From: Minisyncoccota bacterium
GTDB taxonomy: Bacteria; Verrucomicrobiota; Lentisphaeria; Oligosphaerales; MVZH01
Direction of reading: 5' to 3'
DNA length: 33,583 bases
Assembly: GCA_021734725.1 (NCBI GenBank)
Contig: JAIPIM010000002.1
Location: 1 to 33,583, forward strand
The position numbers were made by a program, and so were the translations under genes. The notes under the pieces were generated by a model. The model was not told the origin of the DNA. It ran no database searches and worked only from the letters and a program-made list of their open reading frames with translations. The stretch's first letter is position 1. Every line of letters starts with the position of its first letter. Below are positions 1-8,674 of this stretch, piece by piece.

Positions 1-1
1 C

Positions 2-811
2 CTACTCTGACGTTTCCTCGAAAAGTTCGCGCAGTTGCTCACGCTCCACGTGTTCCTCAACGGTCGTGGGTCCCCTTTGCATGGTGCTCTGCTCCACTTC
101 CCGACGCAATGCCGCGATGTCAGGCAAGTTCGCCGTTTCTCCAAGTGCTTCTCTGGCCTCCAGCAATCTTTGCGCGCGCCGTACCGCCGAAGACACACGA
201 TCCTGTTTCTCTCGAAAAACAGCCAAGCGCTTCTCTGCCTCACGTTCCAACTGCCTGACCTCGTAGAGTTCCTTCAGCAGCGCATAAGCGTCATCGTCCG
301 CGGCGAGTTCCTCAAAGCTTGCGTATCCTGACTCTGTCACTTGAGAACGCAAGCCCTCCCGGTCGTCATCGAGTCGTTGGATATAGGTCACGGTGTCCGC
401 TATATGCTCGTCAAGCGTGCGCTGCAGCTCGTTAAGTTGCTGTACGACACGGGTTCCTTCCGACGGTTGAAGACGGTGTAGCACCCGGGGAAGAACCGGT
501 GCGGAAAGCACCACCGCCAGCGACAGCATTACCACAGTTCCGATCACATTGCGCTTATGCGGCGATAGAAGAGCTGCCAGCGCGGGCAGTACAAACGCCA
601 GGCCGAGGCCGAGCCTTAACCCAGCCCACCAGCTGTCAAGGTAGAGTGCCAGCGCAATTCCCCAGATGCAGCCAGCCACCAACGTAAATCCACATCCAAG
701 CGATTGACTACGTGCTTCGCGCGGGTGCTTGCCGGAACGCGCCAGTAAAAGCGTCGCGTACATAACAAGAAATGCGCCTACGACCACGAACGTCAACTCG
801 AAAACACTCAT
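2..811 (-). CDS. Membrane protein with C-terminal coiled coil, unknown function
   Basis: A 269-residue protein that I do not recognise. The N-terminal part (about residues 4-108) contains three or four hydrophobic segments separated by short loops. The rest (about 115-269) is charged and heptad-rich (Leu/Glu/Arg/Gln), so it is predicted as a long coiled coil, probably projecting from the membrane. Its start codon overlaps the stop of the upstream gene in an ATGA arrangement (positions 808-811 on the minus strand), which implies translational coupling and a joint role with that gene. The stop lies at the very edge of the window, so further operon members may follow outside. No catalytic motif is visible. 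Real-gene confidence comes from length, coupling and sensible topology; the function is unknown. Confidence 0.75.
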   Translation of the reverse strand: MSVFELTFVVVGAFLVMYATLLLARSGKHPREARSQSLGCGFTLVAGCIWGIALALYLDSWWAGLRLGLGLAFVLPALAALLSPHKRNVIGTVVMLSLAVVLSAPVLPRVLHRLQPSEGTRVVQQLNELQRTLDEHIADTVTYIQRLDDDREGLRSQVTESGYASFEELAADDDAYALLKELYEVRQLEREAEKRLAVFREKQDRVSSAVRRAQRLLEAREALGETANLPDIAALRREVEQSTMQRGPTTVEEHVEREQLRELFEETSE

Positions 812-1566
812 GATTCCTCTTCCAGAAAGGCGTTGGCATCGATCTCGGGATCGCGTTCTGGAGTCTGCGTTTGTTCGTTCTCCAGAAGCTCTTCCACGGT
901 ACGAATCGGCGATACTTTTTCATGCAGGATCTGAGCGTTCGTCATAATCAGCTCATTGACCTGCGTCATCAGTTCCTCGGTGGCGCCCGAAAGCTTGTTA
1001 AGTCGCGCAATTTCGCGTTTCGCGGGAAGCATTGCCAGTGATGCTTTTGTATCCGCGATCTGTGTCACCAGTTCCTCGCTCCGGGTTCGGGCTAATTCCG
1101 CGGCCGCCCGAAACTCCTCCAGCAACTCGCGATAATTCCTGTGTTGTCGCAAAATCAATCTCACTTGCCGCACGGCCTCTTCCTGCGTGTACGTTTTTCC
1201 CGCCACCGTAATCGGAAACTCCCCTGTTTGCTTTGCCTGCCGGTAATGCATGCGGAATGTTTCGGCAAGGTCTTCAGCGGCTCCCATCTTGCCCGTTGTC
1301 TCGTCAATTCGTTCGTCGATCACAAGCAGTGCATCGTTGATTCGACCTTGTGTTGACTGCATCTCGTTCAAGTGTTCGTTCAGCGTCTGTTCCGCGTAAT
1401 CGATAAATCCTACAGGGTCCCCTCGCCTTGCTTCTTCAGTCCAGCCGCCGTACTTCCTGTACAATTCACGGCCGCGATGCCGAAGGCCGGGGAAAAACCA
1501 GTAAACGGCGAGTGCGGCAATCAGCAGAACGGAGAGACCTATTAGCAAGCGCGTCAGACCTTTCAT
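808..1566 (-). CDS. Single-pass membrane-anchored coiled-coil protein, unknown function
   Basis: A 252-residue protein with one N-terminal transmembrane anchor (about residues 5-26, bordered by basic residues) followed by an almost wholly helical, charged region with coiled-coil character. In the middle there is a short non-helical stretch reading like 'FPITVAGKTYTQEEAVRQV'. I have the impression of similar segments in PspA-like or cell-envelope coiled-coil proteins of planctomycetes, but that is weak. It is the first gene of a two-gene unit and overlaps the next gene by 4 bp. The ATG start at 1566 directly precedes the hydrophobic anchor. A structural or membrane-stress role is possible; no enzymatic residues are seen. 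Confidence 0.75.
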   Translation of the reverse strand: MKGLTRLLIGLSVLLIAALAVYWFFPGLRHRGRELYRKYGGWTEEARRGDPVGFIDYAEQTLNEHLNEMQSTQGRINDALLVIDERIDETTGKMGAAEDLAETFRMHYRQAKQTGEFPITVAGKTYTQEEAVRQVRLILRQHRNYRELLEEFRAAAELARTRSEELVTQIADTKASLAMLPAKREIARLNKLSGATEELMTQVNELIMTNAQILHEKVSPIRTVEELLENEQTQTPERDPEIDANAFLEEES

Positions 1567-1837
1567 AAGAGACCCTTTTTCCCGAATGGGTTAGATACCA
1601 TCGTCGCCTTACAGTCAACATAAATAGCACGTATCAGTTTAATTAATGTGACGCGGCTTGGGCCGTTGTCCACCGTTGGGCGCCGACATGAGACAAAATT
1701 GCGAACGCGCGCGATTGTGCGCCTTGCACTTTGCAACACTTAGGTTAAGGTTTCGCGTAAATTGTGTCAGGATTGTGTTCCGAAGATTCCTTCGGCATCC
1801 TGACAGCCGCACACAAGTTCAGGAGGAAAGGAAGATC
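1567..1837. other. Divergent intergenic region between coiled-coil pair and porin
   Basis: This 271-bp region separates two divergent genes, so it must hold promoters for both. On the minus strand a weak promoter-like pair is visible, TTGACT at about 1613-1618 and TATCTA at about 1592-1597 with 15-bp spacing, which is short. No convincing plus-strand promoter was recognised. An open reading frame extends upstream of the porin start through this region, but it is arginine/cysteine-rich and not protein-like. Confidence 0.3.
1821..1831 (+). promoter_or_regulatory. Strong ribosome binding site fixing the porin start
   Basis: AGGAGGAAAGG lies 6 bases before the ATG at 1838. It decides the start against the longer frame that opens at 1658, because the residue after it begins a proper signal peptide. 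Confidence 0.75.
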
Positions 1838-3226
1838 ATGAAGGTTGTCCACGCATTGAAACTAACAGTCGCTGTGATGATTGGAATGGTGTCTCTGAGC
1901 TATGGTGAGTACACCTGGGAGTACAGTGAACGAGTGAAGTGTCAAGTCGGCGGCGACGTTCGACTGCGGTTGACGCACTTTGACCGAAATGTTGTCTCAC
2001 CGGAGTGGGGACGACCAATCTTCGGCACGGAAGACGGACCCGCGCTCGAATACATCCGGGTACGTGAGCGTCTGTGGGGATGCGTGGATATTGACGAAAA
2101 CAAGCATCTGCGTATCCGTCTCGTCAATCGCTGGCATCACTTCAGCAGCAATATCGGGCCTGACAACAATCCGGACGACGGGTCGAGCTGGCGCTTTCCG
2201 GACGAAGTGATTATCGATCAGTTGAACCTTGGCATCGACAATATCTTCGGCTCGAACTGGTCGCTCACGATTGGCCGCCAGGATGTCATGCTCGGCAATG
2301 GCATGATTGTACTGGAAGGGACCCCTTACGACACAGGCCGGACCATCTATTTCGATGGAGTCATGGCAACGTACGCCAAAGGCAAAAACGAGGTCAAGCT
2401 GTTCGGCTTCTACAACGATTACAAAGACAAAACGGTTTTCATCAACGACCAGAACAGACGGCTGCGCCGCGGTGACACCTGGCTGGCCGGCGTCTACTGG
2501 ACTCACAAGATGAATTCATGCTTCAACAGCGATCTCTACTATATGTTTATCGATATTGACGACGATCGCCCGAACACAGCCGAGCGCAACCATCCCGCGG
2601 ATGAAAATGCCCAGCTCGATATCATTGGCGCACGGGTGTTCGGCAGCCTGAACCCTCAGGTCGACTACAGCCTGGAGGTCGCCAAACAACGTGGTGAACG
2701 CATGGAAAACGCCGATTTCACCGGGATTATGGCCGACGCACGCCTGCGCCTGAAAGCGAAGGAAGGCACGCCACTGGCCCCGTCGCTGGACTTGGAATAC
2801 ACATATTTCAGCGGTAACGACCCCGATTCAAACGATGAATTTGAGGGGTGGCACCCGGCGTTCGCCGAATACCCCATATGGCGTGACGAACTGGTCCCGA
2901 TTATGCTCAACGGAAATTGGACAAACCTGTCGCAGTACCGCGCCGGACTGAACCTGAACCTCTACGACAGCGAGAAAGTCGGCGTCCGTTTCAGCGGTGC
3001 CTGGGCAGTACTTCTTGCCGATTACGGAGATCAAGCCCTGGTCAATGCTCCCGGCGGTGGCGGTGGGGACAACATCGGGCACCTTTGCTCCGGGTTCCTG
3101 GATGTGGCACTGAAGGACTACAGCACCAACATCTCGCTGCAAGCGTCACACTTTGAGCCGGGAAATTACTGGTTGGACGGCCAGGCATCTGAATGGCTGC
3201 GATTTGAAATGGTCTACACGTTCTGA
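1838..3226 (+). CDS. Alginate-export-type outer-membrane porin
   Basis: A 462-residue exported protein. The start at 1838 follows a strong Shine-Dalgarno site and gives a signal peptide (basic MK, hydrophobic core 'LTVAVMIGMVSLSYG', cleavage near residue 23). The mature part alternates aromatic/charged strands with turns, as in an outer-membrane beta barrel, and ends in 'FEMVYTF' with a terminal Phe, the usual beta-barrel assembly signal. Stretches such as 'VRERLWGCVDIDENKHLRIRL', 'GRQDVMLGNGMIVL' and 'TIYFDGVMATY' are typical of the alginate_exp domain (AlgE-like). Members form an 18-strand channel for anionic polysaccharide or other solutes. Whether it serves the polysaccharide-degradation genes 20 kb away is unknown. 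A probable terminator follows the gene. Confidence 0.85.
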   Translation: MKVVHALKLTVAVMIGMVSLSYGEYTWEYSERVKCQVGGDVRLRLTHFDRNVVSPEWGRPIFGTEDGPALEYIRVRERLWGCVDIDENKHLRIRLVNRWHHFSSNIGPDNNPDDGSSWRFPDEVIIDQLNLGIDNIFGSNWSLTIGRQDVMLGNGMIVLEGTPYDTGRTIYFDGVMATYAKGKNEVKLFGFYNDYKDKTVFINDQNRRLRRGDTWLAGVYWTHKMNSCFNSDLYYMFIDIDDDRPNTAERNHPADENAQLDIIGARVFGSLNPQVDYSLEVAKQRGERMENADFTGIMADARLRLKAKEGTPLAPSLDLEYTYFSGNDPDSNDEFEGWHPAFAEYPIWRDELVPIMLNGNWTNLSQYRAGLNLNLYDSEKVGVRFSGAWAVLLADYGDQALVNAPGGGGGDNIGHLCSGFLDVALKDYSTNISLQASHFEPGNYWLDGQASEWLRFEMVYTF

Positions 3227-3265
3227 CCAAACTGATCCTGTCAGCTGAAACAACAACACGCCAAG

Positions 3266-3322
3266 ACTGCCGGGCGCGGGCACTCTCAGGGACGATCTGG
3301 GAGTACCGTTCCCGGCGGTTTT
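3266..3322 (+). terminator. Probable rho-independent terminator after the porin gene
   Basis: The arms ACTGCCGGG (3266-3274) and CCCGGCGGT (3311-3319) pair with one G-T wobble. Inside them ACTCTCAG (3282-3289) pairs with CTGGGAGT (3297-3304), making a long two-part hairpin, followed by TTTTGTT. It ends 96 bp after the stop. The internal loop is large and the T-run short, so efficiency is uncertain. Confidence 0.5.
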
Positions 3323-3503
3323 GTTATCCCGATACTTGGTCATGGAACGAAACCGTGTTGAGACGCCCGTGAAGAGATTTCCTTCGTTCTCAGGGGGTCC
3401 GCCTGTCCTGACCGGTTCATGGTCGACGTGCTGAGACGCCCCCCCGCGTTTGAGGTACGTTTCGACGGAATGTTTGCGGACGTGCGCATCTATTGGGGGC
3501 GCC

Positions 3504-5192
3504 CTATTCGGACTTTGCGCATTGGCTGATTTCCAGCAGGCGTTTCATCACGTCGGCATGATCGAACTGTGTGCCTTTAATGCCGAAACTGTCGTGCAGC
3601 TGGCAGTACAGGGCGTACAGTTCATTGTACGTTGTCTGACTGTCCGGATCCGGCGTGTACACCGTATCTTTATAGGAACAGATGTTTTTCTGTGCCTCTT
3701 CCGGGGTGGCATAACCGCCTTTGTCCGGTCCGGCTGCGACGGCGCCCATAATAGCGGAACCGACAGCGCAGGTTTGCGCGGACGCCGACACTTTCATGGG
3801 GCGTCCCATGACATCGGCATAGATCTGCATGAAGAGCGGGTTTTTTTCTGCAATGCCGCCGCAGTTGATGACTTCCTTTATTTCCACGCCGTATTCACTG
3901 AGCCTGTCCAGGATACGCCGTGCACCGAACGCAGTTGCTTCAATCAAGGCCCGATAGATGTCGTGTTGTTGCGTATGCAGGGTTTGACCGATAAGTAGTC
4001 CTGTGAGGCGTGCGTCTACCAAAATAGTGCGGTTACCATTGTTCCAGTCGAGAGCGAGCAGGCCGGTTTCGCCGGGTTTCAGCGCGGCAGCTTTTCGGGT
4101 AAGGTTCGCGTGCAGATCGGCGTTGCCCTGGCAGACGTAAGTCACGAACCAGTTAAAGATGTCGCCCACTGCGCTTTGTCCGGCCTCGATGCCATAGTAG
4201 CCGGGGAGTACGGATCCGTCGACAATACCGCAGACGCCGGGTATGTCCGGCAGTTCTTGTGCATTTGGGGCGACCATGATATCGCAGGTGGAGGTGCCGA
4301 GTATTTTGACCATACGGCCTTCTGCGACGCCCGCGCCGACAGCCCCGAGGTGTGCGTCAAAAGCGCCACACGCGATAGCGATCCCTTCGGGCAGCCCCAG
4401 TGTAGCCGCGTATTCCTTGCAGAGGTATCCGGCGGATTCATTGGCGGTATGCGCTTTCTGGCAGAGGCGCGGGCGCAATTCGGCAAGAGCGGGGTTGAGC
4501 GTGGCCAGGAAGTCGTTGTCGGGCAGTCCACCCCATTCCTCACAGTACATGGCCTTATGGCCGGCGGCACACACGCCGCATTTGACGTCTTCGGGTCGCT
4601 TGATTCCGGCCAGTACGGCCGGGATGAAATCGGCGAATTCGATCCAGGAATAGGCGGCGTCGAAGACTTTGCGGTCTGTATTCAGGCAATGCAGGAGTTT
4701 TGAGAAGAACCATTCGGACGAGTATGTACCGCCGCATTTAGCGAGGTAGTGCGGTCGGTTTTGTCTGGCGAGTTCCGTGATCTGTTCGGCTTCGTGCATA
4801 CTGGAGTGGTCTTTCCACATCCAGGCCTGGGCATTGAGATTATCCTTGAATGTTTCGTGGAATGCCAGTGGTGTCATATCCGCATCCACGGGAATGGGGG
4901 TGGATCCAGTGGTGTCTACGCCGATGCCAATGATGCGATCGGTGCCGAATCCGGTTGTGGCCGCGGCCTGTTCCAGTGCCGGTTTCACTGATTTTTCGAT
5001 TCCATCGATAAAGTCCCGAGGGGACTGGCGTGCCACGTGTGGATTGGCGGTATCGGTTAGTACACCGGCGTCGCCGCTGGGATAATCGAACACGGCACTT
5101 CCGCATTCTTCACCGTTCACCACGTTTATGACGACACAACGCACCGAGTTGCTGCCGTAATCGATTCCGATCACATAACGGTTATTGTTCAC
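3504..5192 (-). CDS. araB: Ribulokinase
   Basis: A 562-residue FGGY-family carbohydrate kinase, the normal length for ribulokinase AraB (longer than xylulo- or glycerol kinases). It phosphorylates L-ribulose to L-ribulose 5-phosphate with ATP in the cytoplasm during L-arabinose use. The N-terminal ATPase fold begins 'VIGIDYGSNSVRCVV'; the substrate region has 'GTYSSEWFFSKLLH' and 'GGLPDNDFL'; the C-terminal half carries 'GAFDAHLGAVGAG', 'KILGTSTCDIM' and the FGGY-type segments 'ATAFGARRILD' and 'INCGGIAEKNP'. The start is a GTG at 5192 preceded at 7 bases by GGAGGA. It stands alone: no araA or araD lies next to it, so the rest of the pathway must be elsewhere or the true substrate may differ. 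Confidence 0.93.
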   Translation of the reverse strand: MNNNRYVIGIDYGSNSVRCVVINVVNGEECGSAVFDYPSGDAGVLTDTANPHVARQSPRDFIDGIEKSVKPALEQAAATTGFGTDRIIGIGVDTTGSTPIPVDADMTPLAFHETFKDNLNAQAWMWKDHSSMHEAEQITELARQNRPHYLAKCGGTYSSEWFFSKLLHCLNTDRKVFDAAYSWIEFADFIPAVLAGIKRPEDVKCGVCAAGHKAMYCEEWGGLPDNDFLATLNPALAELRPRLCQKAHTANESAGYLCKEYAATLGLPEGIAIACGAFDAHLGAVGAGVAEGRMVKILGTSTCDIMVAPNAQELPDIPGVCGIVDGSVLPGYYGIEAGQSAVGDIFNWFVTYVCQGNADLHANLTRKAAALKPGETGLLALDWNNGNRTILVDARLTGLLIGQTLHTQQHDIYRALIEATAFGARRILDRLSEYGVEIKEVINCGGIAEKNPLFMQIYADVMGRPMKVSASAQTCAVGSAIMGAVAAGPDKGGYATPEEAQKNICSYKDTVYTPDPDSQTTYNELYALYCQLHDSFGIKGTQFDHADVMKRLLEISQCAKSE

Positions 5193-5248
5193 GGTGTGAT
5201 CCTCCGTTCTTCACGTTCGGTAATTGTGGGGTGAGACAATCCACAGCA

Positions 5249-5276
5249 ATATGTGTGTGAAACGGAGAGATTTCAA
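5249..5276 (-). promoter_or_regulatory. Candidate araB promoter
   Basis: On the minus strand TTGAAA (5271-5276) and CATATT (5249-5254) are 17 bp apart, about 57 bp upstream of the GTG start. Both hexamers match only four of six consensus bases. A small inverted repeat ATTGT/ACAAT (5223-5240) lies between it and the gene and could be an operator, but this is speculative. Confidence 0.3.
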
Positions 5277-5364
5277 GGGATGTTTTGTGGAGATCCCCCA
5301 AGTGGAAAGCCTTCCGTCCAGGTCCAATATCCGCTGTATGATGGTGTCGAATAGGGTTGTGAAT

Positions 5365-5393
5365 TGGACAGTCAAATAGGCACCGTGTATAGT
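5365..5393 (+). promoter_or_regulatory. Candidate recJ promoter
   Basis: TGGACA (5365-5370) and TATAGT (5388-5393) are spaced by exactly 17 bp, with the -10 box 43 bp before the recJ ATG. This is a reasonable sigma70-type match. Confidence 0.45.
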
Positions 5394-5435
5394 TTCATCA
5401 ACGAGCCAGTAACACGCTAATCATAAGGAACCAAC

Positions 5436-7148
5436 ATGTCAGACTATCGGTGGGAGATTGCCCCCAGCAACGCTGGGGAGGTCCACCGATTGCAGCAACA
5501 GGTTGCCCTCACTGATGTCGGAGCGATGATCCTGTCCAGTCGCGGGATCACGGCGGGCACGGTTGAGGATTTCTTGCAGCCTGCTTTGCGCAATCTTTCG
5601 GACCCGTATAACTTGCCAGGAACCGAACGTGCCGCGGCACGGCCGTGGGAGGCCGTACAGCGGGGTGAAACCATCCTTATCCACGGCGACTACGACACCG
5701 ACGGCATCACGTCGGCGGTCTTGGTGTCCCAAGTTCTTTCGCAGTGCGGCGGGAGAACGGAGGTGTTTTTGCCGCACCGCATCGATGATGGGTATGGCTT
5801 GACCGCGGAATCCATAGACAAGGCGTGTTGCGAGCACCATTCGCTGCTTGTAACGGTGGACTGCGGCATCAACAGCATTGAGGCGGTTGAAGCAGCAACC
5901 CGCCAGGGAATAGATGTGCTTGTAACGGACCACCATGAGCCCGGGGAGGAAAAGCCCGCTGCCGTTGCCGTCATCGATCCAAAGCTGCCGGGCGCGGATG
6001 CGCGTATTCAGGAACTCGCAGGCGTTGGCGTTGCCTTCAAGGTGTGTCATGCTTTCTTGAAATACGGACGTGAACACGATCTTGGGGGATTTGACATCCA
6101 GCTTGAGGATGTTCTCGATTTGGTGGCCTTGGGTACCGTGGCGGACATTGTCCCGTTGCTTGACGAAAACCGTACGCTTGTTCGTCATGGGCTGGAAGTG
6201 TTATCGCGTCAGCATCGTCCCGGAGTTCGGGCGTTGTGCGAGCTTGCCAAGCTCGATGACCGTGTAAAGGCGCGCGACATCGCGTATCGCCTGGCGCCCC
6301 GGTTGAATGCTTCGGGCCGTATTGGAGACGCCACCCTCAGCAAGGATCTTTTGCTGGCCGATAACATGCGCGATGCATACAGCCTGGCGGAGCGGCTTGA
6401 CGAGCAGAACCGGAACCGCCAGGGGCTGGAGGCGGATACATTCACGCAGGCCGAACAACAGATTGAAGAGATCTGCGACGTTACTTCTGACCGGACTATT
6501 GTGGTTGCGGGCGAGGACTGGCACCAGGGCGTGCTGGGGATTGTTGCCGCTCGGCTGGCGCGACGTTTTCATCGGCCGTGCATTGTACTGACACGTGACA
6601 TCAATGGATTCTATTCCGGGTCGGGCCGAAGCGTCAGCGGTGTAAATCTCGTGGGTATGCTGGAGCAGTGTCAGGCGTTGTTGACACGCTACGGTGGGCA
6701 TCCCATGGCGGCGGGGCTTTCGTTTTTGCCGGAACATCTTGCCTCTTTTCGCGAGGAATTTGAGAAAACGGTACGTGAAAATCTGACATTGGACGACATG
6801 CGACCGCGTCTGGAGGTGTGTGGTGAAGTAACTCTGGGGGACATTGACGAACTGTTCCTCAGCGAACTGGAGTTGATTGAGCCTTTCGGTCAGGGGAATC
6901 CGGAGCCTGTTCTTATGAGTCGTCGAGTCACGGCCTCCGGCATAGCGCTTGTCGGGAATGGTCACACCCGCGGCCTTCTGCACGATGACTCGGGGTCACC
7001 GCCTCTGAAGTTCATAGCGTTCGGTCGTACTCCCGACACATTTCCCGATGCGCCCTGGGACGTAGCATTTCGTCCGCAGTTGAATACGTACAATGGGTAC
7101 AGTCGACCGCAGGCTTGTATTGTGGACGTGCGTCGTACCGAGGTCTAG
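5436..7148 (+). CDS. recJ: Single-stranded-DNA-specific exonuclease RecJ
   Basis: A 570-residue DHH-superfamily protein of normal RecJ length. RecJ degrades single-stranded DNA 5' to 3' in recombinational and mismatch repair, using two metal ions. Visible motifs: 'GDYDTDGITS' around residues 84-93 (motif I), 'VTVDCGINS', the namesake 'DHHEPG' at about 165-170, 'VALGTVADIVPL', and in the DHHA1 part 'GRSVSGVNLVGML' and 'RYGGHPMAAGLSF'. The C-terminal 100 residues match the OB-like domain ('ELELIEPFGQGNPEP'). The ATG start follows AAGGA. It is a single gene divergent from araB; a decayed transposase fragment begins right after its stop. Confidence 0.96.
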   Translation: MSDYRWEIAPSNAGEVHRLQQQVALTDVGAMILSSRGITAGTVEDFLQPALRNLSDPYNLPGTERAAARPWEAVQRGETILIHGDYDTDGITSAVLVSQVLSQCGGRTEVFLPHRIDDGYGLTAESIDKACCEHHSLLVTVDCGINSIEAVEAATRQGIDVLVTDHHEPGEEKPAAVAVIDPKLPGADARIQELAGVGVAFKVCHAFLKYGREHDLGGFDIQLEDVLDLVALGTVADIVPLLDENRTLVRHGLEVLSRQHRPGVRALCELAKLDDRVKARDIAYRLAPRLNASGRIGDATLSKDLLLADNMRDAYSLAERLDEQNRNRQGLEADTFTQAEQQIEEICDVTSDRTIVVAGEDWHQGVLGIVAARLARRFHRPCIVLTRDINGFYSGSGRSVSGVNLVGMLEQCQALLTRYGGHPMAAGLSFLPEHLASFREEFEKTVRENLTLDDMRPRLEVCGEVTLGDIDELFLSELELIEPFGQGNPEPVLMSRRVTASGIALVGNGHTRGLLHDDSGSPPLKFIAFGRTPDTFPDAPWDVAFRPQLNTYNGYSRPQACIVDVRRTEV

Positions 7149-7162
7149 CCTGAATAATTCTC

Positions 7163-7345
7163 ACCCGAAGGGCGGGCCAATGTCACCGAAGCCCCCGCCC
7201 GAGACTCCGCCGGCGAACCGGCAGTATATATAACTTCACCGACTCCGACAGCACCATCATGAAAGCCGGTTCGGGCGCCGGTTTCGAACAATGCTACAAT
7301 GCCCAGGCAGCCGTGGAAACCGTCGAGCCGGTCTCCTGCTTGCAC
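7163..7345 (+). pseudogene. Decayed transposase fragment (IS1182-like DDE family) with frameshift
   Basis: Between recJ and the efflux operon is the relic of an insertion-sequence transposase. One frame reads a proline-rich linker 'PKPPPETPPANRQY' up to about 7227; after a shift at the TATATATA run (7225-7232) another frame reads 'YNFTDSDSTIMKAG' and 'FEQCYNAQAAVET' up to about 7300. These match the segment 'NFTDPDSRIMK...GF.Q.YNAQAAVD' that I know from IS1182-type transposases, which normally follows such a proline-rich linker. Nothing recognisable of the N-terminal or catalytic C-terminal part remains, and no terminal inverted repeats were found. Right of about 7345 the sequence is unrelated and soon enters the permease gene. 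Confidence 0.7.
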
Positions 7346-7393
7346 ATCGGACGAGGGCATTCTGGATGGGCATCGAACCCGGACAGCGTCCAG

Positions 7394-8674
7394 TTACTCG
7401 TGCCGGAGCGCATGAATCGGATCCATGGCCGCGGCCCGGACGGCGGGGTAGAAGCCGAATACAATTCCGATAACCGCGGAGATACCGAATGCCGTGATGA
7501 CGGCCCATGGGGTGACGATCGTGGTAACTTCCGTAATCGTCTGGATCAGTTTTGGCAGCGTCAGTCCAAGCGAGACCCCCAGCAGTCCTCCCAATCCACT
7601 GAGCATCACGGTTTCCGTCAGGAACTGCAGCATGATATCCTGGCGTTTGGCGCCCACGGCACGCCGAATGCCGATTTCCGGCGTTCGCTCGCTTACCGTG
7701 GCCAGCATGATATTCATGATTCCAATGCCGCCGACCAGCAGAGAGATGGCGGCCATGAGACCGAGCACGATGTTGTAGAGTCGCTTGACCCGTTCTTTTT
7801 CCGCGAGAAGCTGGAGGGGAACGATCATTTCAAAGTCCTGTTTTTCGTGAAATCGTTTGAGCAAGGATTCGATCAGTCGAGCAGTGGGCAGAACATCATC
7901 GGAGTCAGGCACCCGGATAATTGCCCCATGCAGTTCGACACGTTCGACGCTGAGCCCGCCGCTGCTGGTGTCGGAGATCAACTCGCCGAGGCGTCCACGG
8001 GCAGTGGTCAGGGGGACAAGCAGTTGTCCACGGCTTGCCTGGCCACCGGCCCGTGGTGGTGTGGCGGCCCCTGAGAAATCGCTCTGCATAATGCCGATCA
8101 CGCGGTAATAATCCGAGCCAACTCGAATGTACTTGTTCAGGGGATCCGTCATGCGTCCGAGTTGTTCGGCCAGCACGGAACTGAGGATACCTACCGTGGC
8201 GCGTTCATGAACATCGACGCTGGTCAGGAAACGGCCGCGCAGCATACGTGCGCCCGTGACTGACGGATACCAGGGGACCGTGCCCACAAGATCGGCGTCT
8301 GTCCGACGCCCCTGGAAAACGACTTCCTGCTTGACCTTTCGTTCCGGGACAATGACATCGGCTTTCGGGACGGTGGCGGCAATTCGTTCGATGTCGTCGT
8401 ACGTCAGGCCGTACTGCATGATCTGCCGTCCCTGGTCGTCATCCTGTGAGGTCTGTGGCGGCTTCACACTGCGCACGATGATGTTGTTGCTTCCCAGCCG
8501 CCTGATCTGTTCACGGGCCTCATAGCTGAGTCCTTCACCGATTGCCAGCATGCAGATAACCGAGGCCACGCCGAATACGATACCGAGGCCGGTCAGGCTT
8601 GACCGCAGGCGGTGGCTCCATATGCTGGAAAGCCCCAGCCGCAGGTGTCGAGCGATTTTAATGATAAGTGTCAC
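7394..8674 (-). CDS. MacB-type ABC transporter permease
   Basis: A 426-residue inner-membrane protein with the MacB/FtsX layout: an N-terminal transmembrane helix after 'SHRLRSSLTGLGIVFGVASV', a large periplasmic core domain (about residues 50-290), then three C-terminal helices. The FtsX-type signature 'ERTPEIGIRRAVGAKRQDI' precedes 'QFLTETVMLSGLGGLLGV', and the protein ends with 'FYPAVRAAAMDPIHALRHE', typical for this family. Unlike E. coli MacB, the ATPase is a separate polypeptide. The GTG start at 8674 lies inside the ATPase gene (17-bp overlap), showing tight coupling. With its partners it should power export of a small molecule, peptide or lipoprotein from the periplasm across the outer membrane. 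The substrate is unknown. Confidence 0.93.
   Translation of the reverse strand: MTLIIKIARHLRLGLSSIWSHRLRSSLTGLGIVFGVASVICMLAIGEGLSYEAREQIRRLGSNNIIVRSVKPPQTSQDDDQGRQIMQYGLTYDDIERIAATVPKADVIVPERKVKQEVVFQGRRTDADLVGTVPWYPSVTGARMLRGRFLTSVDVHERATVGILSSVLAEQLGRMTDPLNKYIRVGSDYYRVIGIMQSDFSGAATPPRAGGQASRGQLLVPLTTARGRLGELISDTSSGGLSVERVELHGAIIRVPDSDDVLPTARLIESLLKRFHEKQDFEMIVPLQLLAEKERVKRLYNIVLGLMAAISLLVGGIGIMNIMLATVSERTPEIGIRRAVGAKRQDIMLQFLTETVMLSGLGGLLGVSLGLTLPKLIQTITEVTTIVTPWAVITAFGISAVIGIVFGFYPAVRAAAMDPIHALRHE

Noticed and set aside
7170..7222. Hairpins GGGCGGG/CCCGCCC and GCCGG-CGAA-CCGGC as a recJ terminator
   Set aside because: No T-run follows, and both lie within the decayed transposase sequence, where GC-rich proline codons explain them.
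7259..8074. Plus-strand open frame of 271 codons
   Set aside because: Only its first ~14 codons are meaningful (transposase relic). The rest runs antisense through the MacB-type permease gene.
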